A stretch of 64,000 nucleotides of DNA from Siphonodentalium dalli (GCA_032622095.1 CP136066.1:168898664-168962663), one strand, 5' to 3'. Shown: positions 23,296 to 34,139, counted from the first letter of the stretch. Numbers and translations: made by a program. Notes: generated from the sequence alone by a model not told the origin.

Positions 23296-23553
23296 CACTG
23301 TTAAAAATTGTCCGTTCTCATACGGTACAACGTTCCGGAAAAGTGCTGCCGGCACAATGTACCGTAAGGGTTACTGGACATTGTATCTCTTCTTTACGGC
23401 CATATGTTCTGTGTGGCTATAGAACAAAGTTCCACATTCATACGGGACATTGAACCGTAACAAAACAGGTAAATGTTCCTCAGCTTTACGGGACTATGTG
23501 CCGGCAGCAATTTCCGGAACTTTGTACCGTATGAGAACGGTATTTTAACAGTG
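23296..23553. mobile_element. MITE with about 68-bp terminal inverted repeats
   Basis: It begins CACTGTTAAAAATTGTCCGT and ends with its inverse (...GAACGGTATTTTAACAGTG). The arms pair over TTCTCATACGGTACAA, GTTCCGGAAA and TGCTGCCGGCAC with few mismatches. It is 258 bp and non-coding. The flanks GATAATAT and ATTTC are adjacent in the related sequences at 21425-21440 and 27775-27790, which act as empty sites. Confidence 0.85.
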
Positions 23554-23650
23554 CATTTCAGTCTAAATTTATTTTCTAGATTGTTTTTTTTCCCAAAATA
23601 TGATATCTTCATTATACATCATCCTTAACTTGGTCCTGAATTCCATGCCA

Positions 23651-23803
23651 TTAACCCTTTCATGACTGGAGCTTCCTGATTTTCTTTCTCGCAAAAACCC
23701 TGTGCTAATGCATTCTCATTGGCCTAACAATATATATAAGATAATGGACTATCAAAGGGTCTTTAATGCTGCATCAGCGCGGCTCCCGTCATGAAATGGT
23801 TAA
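23651..23803. mobile_element. TTAA MITE family T2, complete copy (153 bp)
   Basis: It starts TTAACCCTTTCATGACTGGA and ends CCCGTCATGAAATGGTTAA, so 18-20 base inverted ends are bounded by TTAA. TTAACCC-type ends with a TTAA target fit the piggyBac group (inference). Confidence 0.78.
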
Positions 23804-24400
23804 GAATGAATTCCGGATTTAAGCTGAGAGGTGGTGGCCCATACCCCCTCAGGGTTTCACCAACTGCAGTTGGAATATTACTAAAATCTATATCTATATT
23901 TACGAATTTCTGTCTGTCTGTCTGTGTTCTATAGAAATTCACGGGGGGGCCATCTATATGGCACCAAAGGGGTCTAACAGGCAGGGGGTAGTAAACAATT
24001 TGCAGGAAGGTATGCCGTTTTTTTTGCATCTGGCATTTCCGGGGACCGACCACCCCAAAGCTGCAAAAAAAAAAAATTTGGTCCCAATTTTAGACTCCCC
24101 CCCCCCCAAATTTCACTAAAATTGGTCTAAGATCGCATAAAACTCTACTGATATCACTCATGTTACTGGGATTGATCTCAGTTAGTTCAAATAACAGTTT
24201 AACCTGTTTCAGAAGCTGTTTTAATTGAAGAAAAAATGTTTTATAAATTGCTGATCACCTGTAAACGTAGGTCATTGTGGAGAACACACAAAATTTCATA
24301 ATAACTATTTCCTGATTAGTCTGTCAAACAGCCCATTATCTAACATATTCCATACCACTTATATTAGTCTACTGGAGCAACTTACTTCTATTATACTAAA

Positions 24401-24785
24401 CTAGCTGAAACAGGCTCCCTTTGGGAGCCTATATTCAGCATCGGAGATACCTGTGGCCCCCTTTGTGGGACTTCGCAAGCATTTGGATCTGAGACAGAGC
24501 CTTAATTTAGCGGCGGCCCCTTTGTGCGCTTCAAGCACATTTGGTCATTGAAACATTTTGATATATATATATTGTTTTAATATATTTTTTTTAAAGATTG
24601 AATTCCTTGCTCAATCTAACAAAACCCAATTGAATTTTATGTTATTTTAATTAAAAACAATTTAAAACAAACACCATTAGATCATCCGCCAGGGTACCCA
24701 GAGTTACCACACCGAATTTGGTTGAACTCGGTCCAGGGGTCTGAGAGAAAAACCCGGACAGATCTTACTCGTTTATATATATAGA
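24401..24785 (-). mobile_element. Non-autonomous Helitron
   Basis: On the minus strand it starts A/TCTATATATATAAACGAG (24785) and ends with hairpin GGCTCCCAAAGGGAGCC followed by TGTTTCAGCTAG/T (24401). A TC start, a GC-rich 3' hairpin about 8 bases before the end, terminal CTRR and insertion between A and T are the Helitron signature. It is 385 bp with no coding capacity. Confidence 0.75.
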
Positions 24786-25659
24786 TGACAAGCAGTCACA
24801 GCACTATACCAGACTTGGATACGTTCGGGCTTGTGAGAGATCATCTGATGACATGCAAATAATTCACTGATTGGCTTGATGCACTGATGACAGATATGTT
24901 CTACCCATTGATAGTCACATTAATGTTTGAGACAATTGCTTGCTCTTTTTACATGCACACAATGATCTAGGCATTAGTTACATCAGGACAAGTTTACTTA
25001 TATATGCAAACTTAGATCAATGTACATTAGGTCAATGTACAGGATACACAATTCCATTATTTCTAACCATTTCCCGATTAGTCTGTCAACCAGCCCATTA
25101 TCTAGCATTATGCCTTAACTCGTTACCTACAGGACGGGAAACGGATATATCCGTTTCCCACTTCATGCACTTGTTATCAGCGAATGATTCTTTTATAAAT
25201 AAATGTTTTGCGCACAGTAACATGTATTCAATATAGGCCGATCACTCAGGGAGGGGTCCATGAAGATGTAACCTATTTTTGGCGTCACATGGGGGTCGCG
25301 TGCCGTGATTCGTGACGTCACTATTCCAAAATTGCGGCGCCAAGTAGCCTAAGTCGTAGACGCGTAGACAAGTTTTCGGTTGGCAATCACCATGGAAGGA
25401 AGGAACAAGAAGCAGTGGCTATCTAAGTATATTCCCGGATCCTATTTCTTTGGAAATTAATTATATTTGATTCAAAATGTCGCATACAAACATCTCGTAT
25501 AGCGAAATTACAGCCCCCAAACACATAATTTTCAGAAAATCGGTTGCCATGTCAACTGGTCGTCACAATTTGGTGGTATCTACCCAAATTTTTTGGAAGA
25601 TTTATAGACTTATAGACTACGTATGGAGCCCGGGAGGTGACATGGTAAATATATTTTAT

Positions 25660-25745
25660 AATCCGCACGAAATAGTAATCCGTGCGCACGAATTAATAAT
25701 CCGTGCGCACGAAATAACAATCCGTGTGCACGGATTAACAACACC
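25660..25745. repeat. Short CGTGCGCACG repeat array
   Basis: Four units of the ATCCGTGCGCACGAATTAAT type. It is related to the larger array at 26694-26912. Confidence 0.85.
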
Positions 25746-25929
25746 CCTTGCATTTCCCAAGGAATGTCCATGGGGATAAAGTGTCTTCGATATATGTTGA
25801 ATTGAACATAATACCATTGCTGACTAATAACCCGTCGTCGCCCTATATGATGAGTTTTACTTGGCGAGCTCCTGACATGGCATGTTTGTGGTATGGGTGT
25901 GGTTAACATGTGGGGATGATCACAAGCTA

Positions 25930-26130
25930 TTGTTTCAATGCCATACCTGCCATATTTCATGGTGGAACCACCACTGCACAACGATTCATATGTGTATATA
26001 TATTATATAGTTAAGGAAATTGAGATACTCATACTCTCCGTGACCACAAGGTACCGCGGGTCACATCTATATGCACGTACATGTAAAAACTGTTCAGTCA
26101 GGAACTGGCTTACACATTGGTATATTATAT
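25930..26130. repeat. Diverged tandem duplicate, copy 1 (copy 2 at about 26265-26445)
   Basis: Both copies share CAACGATYCAT, CTCCGTGA or ATCCGTGAGCA, CGGGTCA and GGAACTGGCTTACACA in the same order, about 335 bp apart. No coding is supported. Confidence 0.6.
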
Positions 26131-26190
26131 TCAATTCAACCCATGAAAGGCACTTTAGCCTCCCCCTTCTCTAATTGACCCTCATTCCAT

Positions 26191-26243
26191 CTTCCACAAA
26201 ACTAAATACTGATGCCTGTCTTCAGTATTTAGTCTTGCGGAAG
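26191..26243. repeat. Near-perfect 53-nt hairpin
   Basis: CTTCCACAAAACTAAATACT plus GA pairs with TCAGTATTTAGTCTTGCGGA plus AG, arms of about 22 bp with two mismatches and a loop of about 9 bases. It could be a small MITE or a small-RNA precursor-like fold. Confidence 0.7.
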
Positions 26244-26693
26244 AGGGTGTCATACATCTTACACTCCATTTCCTCCATTCCTGATATCATATCGGTATGG
26301 TGCAGCCGTCACTGCGCAACGATCCATTATGAATGTATACTTTAGAGTGAAGTACACTGGCATACTATCCGTGAGCATCACATAGCATCCCGGGTCATAT
26401 ATGTATCCATGTGCAGTCCGGAACTGGCTTACACACGAGCGGGGGCACACTAGTCACCACGGTCCATATAGGCAAATAATCCATTCCTGAGGCCACGTGG
26501 ACACCACAGCCTAATATAATTTGTAACTAAGTAAGCCTTACTGGTATACGGTCTCATACCCCCCCCCCCAGGAAGCATCCACGTATCAAACATACTCTTG
26601 TATAATTTGTTGTCACAACTGCGTTGTAAAGGATTCCACAGGCGTGAGGCCATTTTGACTGAATTACCGATAGCACAGTATTTATATATGTTA

Positions 26694-26912
26694 AACCGTG
26701 CGCACGGATTTCTATTTCGTGCGGACGGATTATTAATTCGTGCGCACTGATTATTAATTCGTGCGCACGGATTATTAATTCGTGCGCACGGATTATTAAT
26801 TTGTGCGCACGGATTACTATTTCGTGCGCACGGATTACTATTTCGTGCGCACGGATTATTAATCCGTGCGCACGAATTAATAATCAGTGCGCACGAATTA
26901 ATAATCCGCTCT
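26694..26912. repeat. Tandem array of 21-bp units with a CGTGCGCACG palindrome
   Basis: About ten units of the form GTGCGCACGGATTATTAATTC, some reading TTTCGTGCGCACGGATTACTA. Each holds the 8-base palindrome GTGCGCAC. A 21-base period keeps one frame open, giving an artificial INNPCAR-type heptapeptide repeat on the minus strand. Confidence 0.9.
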
Positions 26913-27539
26913 TTAAAAAACTTCTCCAAATATGCCCGTTATTTCGTCAAAAACACTTCTTCAAATATCTCCGTTATTTAGTTAATAAAAATAATTTCTT
27001 ATTTCATAATTCGCGCTATTTCGTCATTTCGATGCATTTTTTATTCCGCAATTTCGCTGTATTTTCCTATTTCGCTTTTTCGTGGTATTTCATATTTCGA
27101 TAATTCGCTATATTTGACATATTATGGGATATTGGCATGCCTCAACGGCTGGCGTGGCATGCCACATACCCTTTATCACTGAGGAATTTTAACTAATAGT
27201 TTTGTATTACTACAGAGTAACATTGGTCTGTATCAGGTGAATTAATTCAAGTGTTCCATATCAAGCTGTCGACGTCTGAGGATATCATTTTCAGAGCAAA
27301 AGTTCGTAAGGTCATAGAATAAACATCAGCATATCCAATTCCACATAACTTGCATTGTATATCTTCACCACCTCTCGATAACGATTGAAGCTACAGTAAA
27401 TGTTTCTATAAACGTATACTTGATAATCCTACTCCTGCGAACCAGCGATTAATCAATAGTAAATCACGAGATGTGGGTAATAACACATGTTCACACTCGA
27501 CCTTATAAACAGTGTAGTCTCTGATATTGTTAGTTACGC

Positions 27540-27625
27540 TATATGGAAGACTCCCATATATAAAATAATGCATTGGCACAGGGCCCTAATGCTGCACAAG
27601 CGCAGCACCCTTATGAAAGGGTTAA
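27540..27625. mobile_element. TTAA MITE family T2, partial copy
   Basis: CCCATATATAAAATAATGCA, AATGCTGCACAAGCGCAGC and CTTATGAAAGGGTTAA match the other T2 copies. The 5' end is missing or diverged. It is present only in copy 2 of the segmental duplication. Confidence 0.6.
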
Positions 27626-28437
27626 CATGTGTGAACAGTGTCAAAAACGTTCAAGCCAGTATATAGGCCTAAATACCTTACTTCGGATAAATGTTATGAA
27701 ATGCCGGAGAATTAAAGAGAGACTGTACTCCAATTTCAATACATTCCTGATAATAACAACGATATAATATCGATAATATATTTCTGAATGACTTCGAAGT
27801 GGCTTCATGATGTGGGGTCATGAAGTGGGTTAATGAAATGCGTTCGTGCAGTGGGTTCATATAGGGTGGGTTCGTGAAATGTGTTCATGCGATATAACAC
27901 ACAAATCTGTAAAATGACTCATCATCATCAAGTACATGAAGAAATAGAATTTGTACTTATTTTCATTATTAATAACTGTCCAATAATGGGACTTCCCATG
28001 TCAAACAAGTTGATATATTTCTCCACGTTATTCTTAGTGGTGCTGTTTTTACTGACTGATGTATATATATTGCATATTTACCCCCTGTAAAGAGGGACTG
28101 TGCCTAAATTCAATTATTTGTGTGGACATCTACAAAATATATGTAACAAATTAATGAAATTATTGAATTTGAGCCATGGACTATAGAGCACAATACACTC
28201 GACTCGACTCGACTCGAACCATAAACTAATTGTCATAGAGCACATGAGTGTATCTTTCATTTATTCCCGGCTGAAATTAATTAATTTGTTGCATTATGTT
28301 GAGTGTAGTGGAATATGGCTCCATAAATGGCTGGATTTGTGTATACATGTAGTTCCCCTTTAAGTCGTATGAGATGAAAAATAAGGCAATAACGAAACGA
28401 TAAACAAACTTAAAATAAATACGACGTTAATTTTTAC

Positions 28438-28615
28438 CTGATGCAAGATCTCCTGAAACTGGTGTGGAATAGGCGGGAGACGAGTCGTCATAGAGATCGA
28501 GTATATATCGCAGTAGACAATGCTGTTCCTTCTCCCTAGCTTCCCTCGACTCAATACGGTGGCATTCTTGTGAAAACGTCTCGAGAAAAGACAGATCATA
28601 TCCCGGTGTAGACAT
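28438..28615 (-). CDS. Duplicate first exon of the decarboxylase-like gene (alternative first exon or start of a tandem copy)
   Basis: 178 bases, the same length as exon 1, ATG at 28615-28613, same GCATCAG/GTAAAA donor and phase 1. The protein is nearly identical to exon 1 (MSTPGYDLSFLETFSQE...), with changes such as EEEL to EKEQ and AFY to AYS. No other exons of a second gene are visible between 22100 and 28400, so its transcript would splice to exon 2 at 20451 (inference). A Helitron sits 75 bases upstream of its ATG. The open frame after this much divergence suggests it is still used. Confidence 0.7.
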
Positions 28616-28689
28616 TGTCTGACGTATTCCCTGGAGTATCCGCTTCGATAATAAACCACACAAGAAAATTACTCGTATATATGTGCATA

Positions 28690-28711
28690 TCTCATATATA
28701 TTTTGAAGACC

Positions 28712-28742
<31 letters not shown>

Positions 28743-29323
28743 TGTCTGTCTGTCTGTCCTTAATACAAATCTACGATTCTCGACCGATCGGGACGAAACT
28801 TGGTACGTGTGTGTAGTTTGACCAGGCGGCGGTCGTTGGCGAGCCCGTGCGACGCCCGTGCAGCGCATGCGCAGACGAGATATCGGAAACGGGTGGAGCT
28901 ATCGACTTGAAATTTGGTATGTGAATGTATCTTGCCCCGAGTACGAATGTTATCGGGTCGCCGAGCCCGTGCGACGCCAGCTTCGCGCATGCGCAGACGA
29001 GATCTCGGAAACGGGTGGAGCTATCGACTTGAAATTTGCTATGTGAATGTATCTTGCCCCGAATACGAATTTTATCGGGTCGCCGAGCCCGTGCGACGCC
29101 AGCTTCGCGCATGTGCAGGCGAGATCTCGGAAACTGGAGGAGCTATCAACTTGAAATTTTCTATGTGAATGTATCTTGCCCCGGATACGAATTTTATCTG
29201 GTCGCCGAGCCCATGCGACACCAGCTTCGCGCATGCGCAGACCAGATATCGGAAACGGGTGGAGCTATCGACTTGGAAATTTGGTTTTTGAATAACCCGG
29301 ACAACGTCGGGCTCATCGGCTAG
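28690..29323 (+). mobile_element. Non-autonomous Helitron with GTCT microsatellite and 122-bp minisatellite
   Basis: It starts A/TCTCATATATATTTTGAAGA and ends with hairpin CCCGGACAACGTCGGG, then CTCATCGGCTAG/T. The host sequence GTGCATA/TATGATATATA is uninterrupted at 22160-22177, which proves the ends. Inside are a (GTCT)n run (28711-28757) and about three and a half 122-bp repeats (28859-29300), each with GCGCATGCGCAGACGAGAT. 634 bp; its frames come from repeats and are not genes. Confidence 0.92.
28859..29300. repeat. 122-bp minisatellite inside the Helitron
   Basis: Units start near 28859, 28979, 29101 and 29223 and share CGGAAACGGGTGGAGCTATC, TTGCCCCGRRTACGAATKTT and GGTCGCCGAGCCC. Internal arrays are common in small Helitrons and DINE-type elements. 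Confidence 0.9.
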
Positions 29324-29727
29324 TATGATATATAAACGTTCGTGTGGACGAAATTAGTCCAGGAGATATTGGTCAACCTCTGCACCCCCCCAGGACTCAA
29401 CTTCACCCCACTAATTTTCTTTCTTAATGTCTCCTCTAATTTTTGTCACTTTGGCATGATGTTATACATTTATCGTATAGAAGAGTCATTGGCGAACACA
29501 TGGGGACCATAATATACATTCATTGTAGGATATTTTTGTCCGTTATCACGTTTTCCCAAATGCCGGTATAATAGGTCAAAGCCGAATCAACGCTAATAAC
29601 GTGATGTAATGTTTCGAATCAATGAATGTTATTGCTATCATAACAACACCCATGCATATATATGTACAGGAGATAGTCAAACTAGGATTCCTCTTATACC
29701 TGAGTTGAGAAATATTCACCCAAATCC

Positions 29728-30300
29728 AAGATGGCGGCCAAAATGGCCACCAGAAATAAAAAATCGCTGATTTTAACATCAGTGAGCATTATTGTCATGA
29801 TAAATCCACACCTACTTACTATTGTGAGTTGGGAACATTTGGGCGAAGAACTTTCCTTGTACCATATCCAAATAAAAGTCCCCCAAATCCAAAATGGCGC
29901 CCACAATGGCGGACAGATTTTGAAAAATCACCGAAATTCCCTCATATTCACACCATTGTGCATTATTGTAGAGACGACTCCACCCATGCTTACAGTTGAG
30001 TTGTAAATAATGAGGTGAAGTAATTACCTTACATCTTATGCAAGAAATGGTTTTCAAAATCGAAGATGGCTGCCAAAATGGCGACCGAAATTTGAAAACA
30101 CGCCTGCATTCCTTTACTTTCTTACGATGGGCATTATTGTTTCGCGATTTCTACCCGCCATTGCATGTTGATGTGGAATATTGATATGAAGTATTCATTA
30201 GGGTTTGGCAATTGATACTCACAGTCAAGATGGTGGCCAAACTGGCGGCCAGAAATTGAAAAGAAGTCGATATTATCACATGCTAATTTCAACTTTTTGT
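29728..30300 (+). repeat. Diverged tandem repeats (about 165-172 bp) each opening with an AAGATGGCGGC-like motif, left arm
   Basis: Motif starts are at about 29728 (AAGATGGCGGCC), 29891 (AAAATGGCGCCC), 30063 (GAAGATGGCTGCC) and 30228 (AAGATGGTGGCC), each followed by a second ATGGC. The mirror set lies in the right arm at about 32942, 33104, 33277 and 33452, with extra motifs at about 33812 and 33967. Confidence 0.85.
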
Positions 30301-30515
30301 CATAATATCGGTATGTATGGACGAAACTGTACATAAACCATCTATTAGTTCAACTTAAACGTATCAAAACGCATGACATAGCTCGTATCCTTCTGGAAAG
30401 ATGAAAACCAACAATTAATATCGCGATGTGGCATTTCTTCGAAACCCATTCTCCACTCAGCGGCGATAATGGCCGTAACCGTAGGTGCGCCGAATAGTCA
30501 TATCAGAACAATTAC

Positions 30516-30651
30516 CTGATAACAGATTCTGATTTGCCACGTCACGTCCATAATTATCTGGACCAGCTTCCATTTCTTTGTCTGATAAATCTAGGTCGTT
30601 CACACCGACAAAGTATTCACCACTTCCTGGGAGAAGGGTCCCTCTAATCAT
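30516..30651 (-). other. Exon-like open frame inside the left arm of the palindrome
   Basis: ATG at 30651 opens MIRGTLLPGSGEYFVGVNDL and continues to NQNLLS before TTATCAG/GTAATT, a phase 1 donor. The homologous part of the right arm (about 32530-32650) is broken by stops and indels, so only this arm keeps it open. It could be a captured host exon or a relic of the element's own protein. It would splice in frame to the phase 1 exon 2 at 20451, but nothing shows that it does. Confidence 0.35.
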
Positions 30652-33600
30652 AACGTATCAAACAGCTCATTTTCCGGTGTCTAGCTTACGGTTTTAAATA
30701 TTTGCTAAATATGGGATTTGTGCGTCATCTTGAACTAGGAAGGTATATGGTCGATGAGTATACAAGCTTACAGAAAGTCATCGCTATGTATGTGTCTCAT
30801 ACCCCATGGGGATAACGCCATGTACAACTGGCGAACCAGGTAGCTAGTCACTTCTCAATAGATGGTTCGTCAACTCACAAACTCAGCGAACTCAAACTCA
30901 GTGGACAACTTTGACAAGTTTGTTTCGAAGGTTGCTAGCTGTCGAATTCCCTTGGACATATGTTTATCTGCTAAGGAGAAGACCATAATGTACCGACTAC
31001 CCACACTTCTTGACCATGGTCCGAAGCAAACTGTGTGACGTCCAGCAGTTGTCTCCCAGCAGACAAGAACAATACTCACGGTGCTAGTTTGTGGACATGC
31101 GCCATGATAGTGGGAATGAAATGGGCAACGGTATACACCACCCCTATACCTGATGCATGGTTAAGATATAGAATGTAATGCGTGCCTTTTTTTTTGGTGT
31201 GGTAAGATTGTATTTCCACATCCGGTTCGATGCCGTTCTGATTCAACTTGACCAGACGAACAATTTTGTCTGGATAATACTATTTGCTAGCCTCCCCCAA
31301 AACAGTCGGATGGACTAAAGGATAATGTCTTTATGGCATGAAGGTATGCGTTTTTGTTATCCTCTCGCAGGGTTAGTGTCAGTATGTGGGCTGTATTATT
31401 CAAGAAAATGTGGTGCATTTATTTCACTATGTATTTAAAGCACAATTTATAGTCTCGATGGCAATGGCTGTGGACGTTGGGGAACGCGACCTTTATGATC
31501 ATATAGCTTTATATATAACTTTAGAATATAGTAGTTAATGTCTCAAGTAGGACAATGGTCGGAATGGTGATGTTACTAAGAAATCACTTGGTGTGCCCAA
31601 CGTATGTTGAACTGAATGCCAGAGCTCATCAATGTAACATTCCTCTGGATGTTCTTCGCGTTGAACATTTAATCCTTGTGTTGGTGGCATTTGTACTTTC
31701 TTGAAACATACCGACCACCACCCAGCGTGAGTATGACATATCAGCCAACTATCAAAGGCATCGCCTTTAAGACTACACCCCAGTTTGGATGGGGCTTATA
31801 CAGTAGTAGCCAATGGTACACGCCTGGTCCAGTTGATTAAGAACGGCTTCCAAACGGATGGGAACATACAATATTAGCATACAAGGAAAGCAAAGCCACA
31901 CATGAGATCATGTCTGAATCTAAAACATACCAAAATAAGGGGCGGCGCAGTCATGGTCCAATTTCATTTCCACTATCATGACACATTCCCGCAAACTAGA
32001 ACCGTGTGTATTGTTATCATCTGCTTGGATCTGTTCGGTGAGACGATTGCTGGACGCCAACAAGATTGTTCTTATGATCATGTTCAAGAAGTGTGGGCAT
32101 ATTATGTATTATGGTCTCATGTGCCTTAGCAGAAAGGCATCCGTCAAATCTCAGGCTTTCAACATTCGACGCCATATACAGAAGTTGTCCGGTTACGTCA
32201 GTGCATTATATGAGTATGTGAATTGATGAACCATATATTGAGAATTGGCTGTTTGTGAAGATCACCATGTGTACATGTTGTTATCCCCATTCGCTCACCA
32301 AAGCTGAAAATACGCAGATAGATAGGTCCATCTGAAAGCTAGTATACGCATCGATCGAATACCTGTCCAGGTTATCGCACAATATGACGCCCATACCCCA
32401 TATGTAGCATATGAATTATACCATAAGCTATACCACGAATGAAGCTCGCCAAGAATAAGGATAATAATTCAAAGCTTTCGAAACAAACACGTGAGCTGGA
32501 CACCGGCATATATATTGTTTGAAACATTCCGATTAGTGGGACCCTTCTACAAAGAAGTGTAGAAAACTGTGTTGTTGTGAGCGAGATAGATTAATCTGAC
32601 GAAGAGACGGAAACTGGTCCAGATAATGCTGAATGTGGCAAATAAGAATAAGCTCAGGTACTGTTGTTTTGATTCTTGGAAGTCATACTTTGACTATTCG
32701 GCGCACCTATATACGGTTACGACCAGTATGGGCCCTTTATATTCAAGAATGGATTTTGGAATGTCACATCGCGATTGTGGGTTTTCATTCTTCCAAAAGG
32801 CTACGACTTATATTAGAACTAATACTATTAGATTGCTTATATTATGTACCGTTTCGTCTATACAGATCGATATTATGACAACAAGTGGAAATTAGTATGT
32901 GATAATATCGACTTCTTTTCAATTTCTGGCCACCAGTTTGGCCGCCATCTTGACTGTGAGTATCAATTGCCAAACCCTAGTGAATACTTAATATCAATAT
33001 TCCATATCAACATGTAATGGTGGGTACAAATCGCGAAACAATAACGCCCATCGTAAGAAAGTAACGAAATGTAGACTTGGTTTCAAATTTCGGTCGCCAT
33101 TTTGGCCGCCATCTTCGATTTGGAACACCATTTCTTGCATGAGATGTAAGATAATTACTTCACTTCAGTATTCCAAATCAACTGTAAGCATGGGTGGAGT
33201 TGTCTCGACAATAATGACCAATAATGTGAATATGATGGAATTTCGGTGATTTTTCAAAATCTGTCCGCCATTGTGGGCGCCATTTTGAATTTGGGGGACT
33301 TTTATTTGGATATGGTACAAGGAAAGTTCTTCGCCTAAATGTTCCCAACTTATAATAGTAAGCAGGTGTGGAGTTGTCATGACAATAATGCTCACTGATG
33401 TTAAAATCAGTGATTTTCGGCATTTTTCTATTTCTGGTGGCCATTTTGGCCGCCATCTTTGATTTGGGTGAATATTCCTCAACTCAGGTATAATAGGAAT
33501 CCTAGCTCGAGTATCTCCTGCATATATATATGTATGGGTGTTGTTATGATAGCAGTAGCATTCATTAATTCGAAACATTACATCGCTTTATTAACGGTCG

Positions 33601-34139
33601 ATTCGGCTTTGACCTATCATACCGGCATTTGGGAAAACGTGATATCGGACAAAAATATCCCACAATGAATGTATATTATGCTCCCCATGTGTTCGCCAAT
33701 GACTCTTCTATACGATAAATGTATAACATCACGCCAAGATGCCAATATTTTCCCACAGAGACAAACGAAACGTGGTGAAATGTCAGAAAAATAGCATATT
33801 TTCACATTTCGGCGGCCATATTGGCCGCCATATTGGATTCTGGTGTTTGATTTTTGGCTAATTTGTAAGGGTTGTATATTACCATAACGAATCGAGCGGA
33901 AAGCAAGACCGCATGTGATGTCATCTTTACTATAACGGTGATCAAAGAGACCTGGTGCATATAAATAAAATGGCCGCCATGATGGACGCCATCTTGTCTG
34001 GAGTCTCTGCGGCCACTTTTTTTCTTGTTAACAAGTGAAAAAAATTAGAGGAGACATTAAGAAAGAAAATTAGTGGGGTGAAGTTGAGTCCTGGGGGGGG
34101 GGGGTGCAGGGGTCGACCAATATCTCCTGGACTAAGTCG

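Larger units (their letters stand above)
27250..28689. repeat. Segmental duplication, copy 2, proximal part
   Basis: It matches 21160-22166. Compared with copy 1 it carries about 270 extra bases at 27443-27712, which include a TTAA MITE T2 fragment ending at 27625. The match resumes after the Helitron at 29324 and after the palindrome at 34139, ending near 34170. Confidence 0.82.
29350..34139. mobile_element. Giant palindromic mobile element, about 4.8 kb
   Basis: The outer ends are TTAGTCCAGGAGATATTGG and its inverse CCAATATCTCCTGGACTAA. Matching segments continue inward: 29450-29700 with 33730-33480, 30345-30650 with 32880-32530, 30900-31090 with 32160-31990, 31240-31270 with 31850-31810. 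Almost the whole element is therefore one inverted repeat centred near 31.5 kb. Copy 1 of the segmental duplication (GGACGCAATCGTTAC, about 22190) is the empty site. Identity is lower towards the centre. No transposase is recognisable. Confidence 0.88.

Noticed and set aside
25393..25460. Short start MEGRNKKQWLSKYIPG on the plus strand as a first exon
   Set aside because: Only 22 codons, weak donor, no downstream exon recognised.
26450..26929. 159-codon frame with a seven-residue repeat
   Set aside because: The repeat comes from the 21-bp DNA array; outside it the frame has no protein-like composition.
28760..29323. Several overlapping frames of 60-113 codons on both strands
   Set aside because: They are by-products of the 122-bp GC-rich minisatellite inside the Helitron.
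31000..32230. Possible recombinase or reverse-transcriptase relic (plus-strand VASCRIPLDI, LFGETIAGRQ)
   Set aside because: The two segments are mirror copies of each other in the palindrome and no family motif survives comparison.
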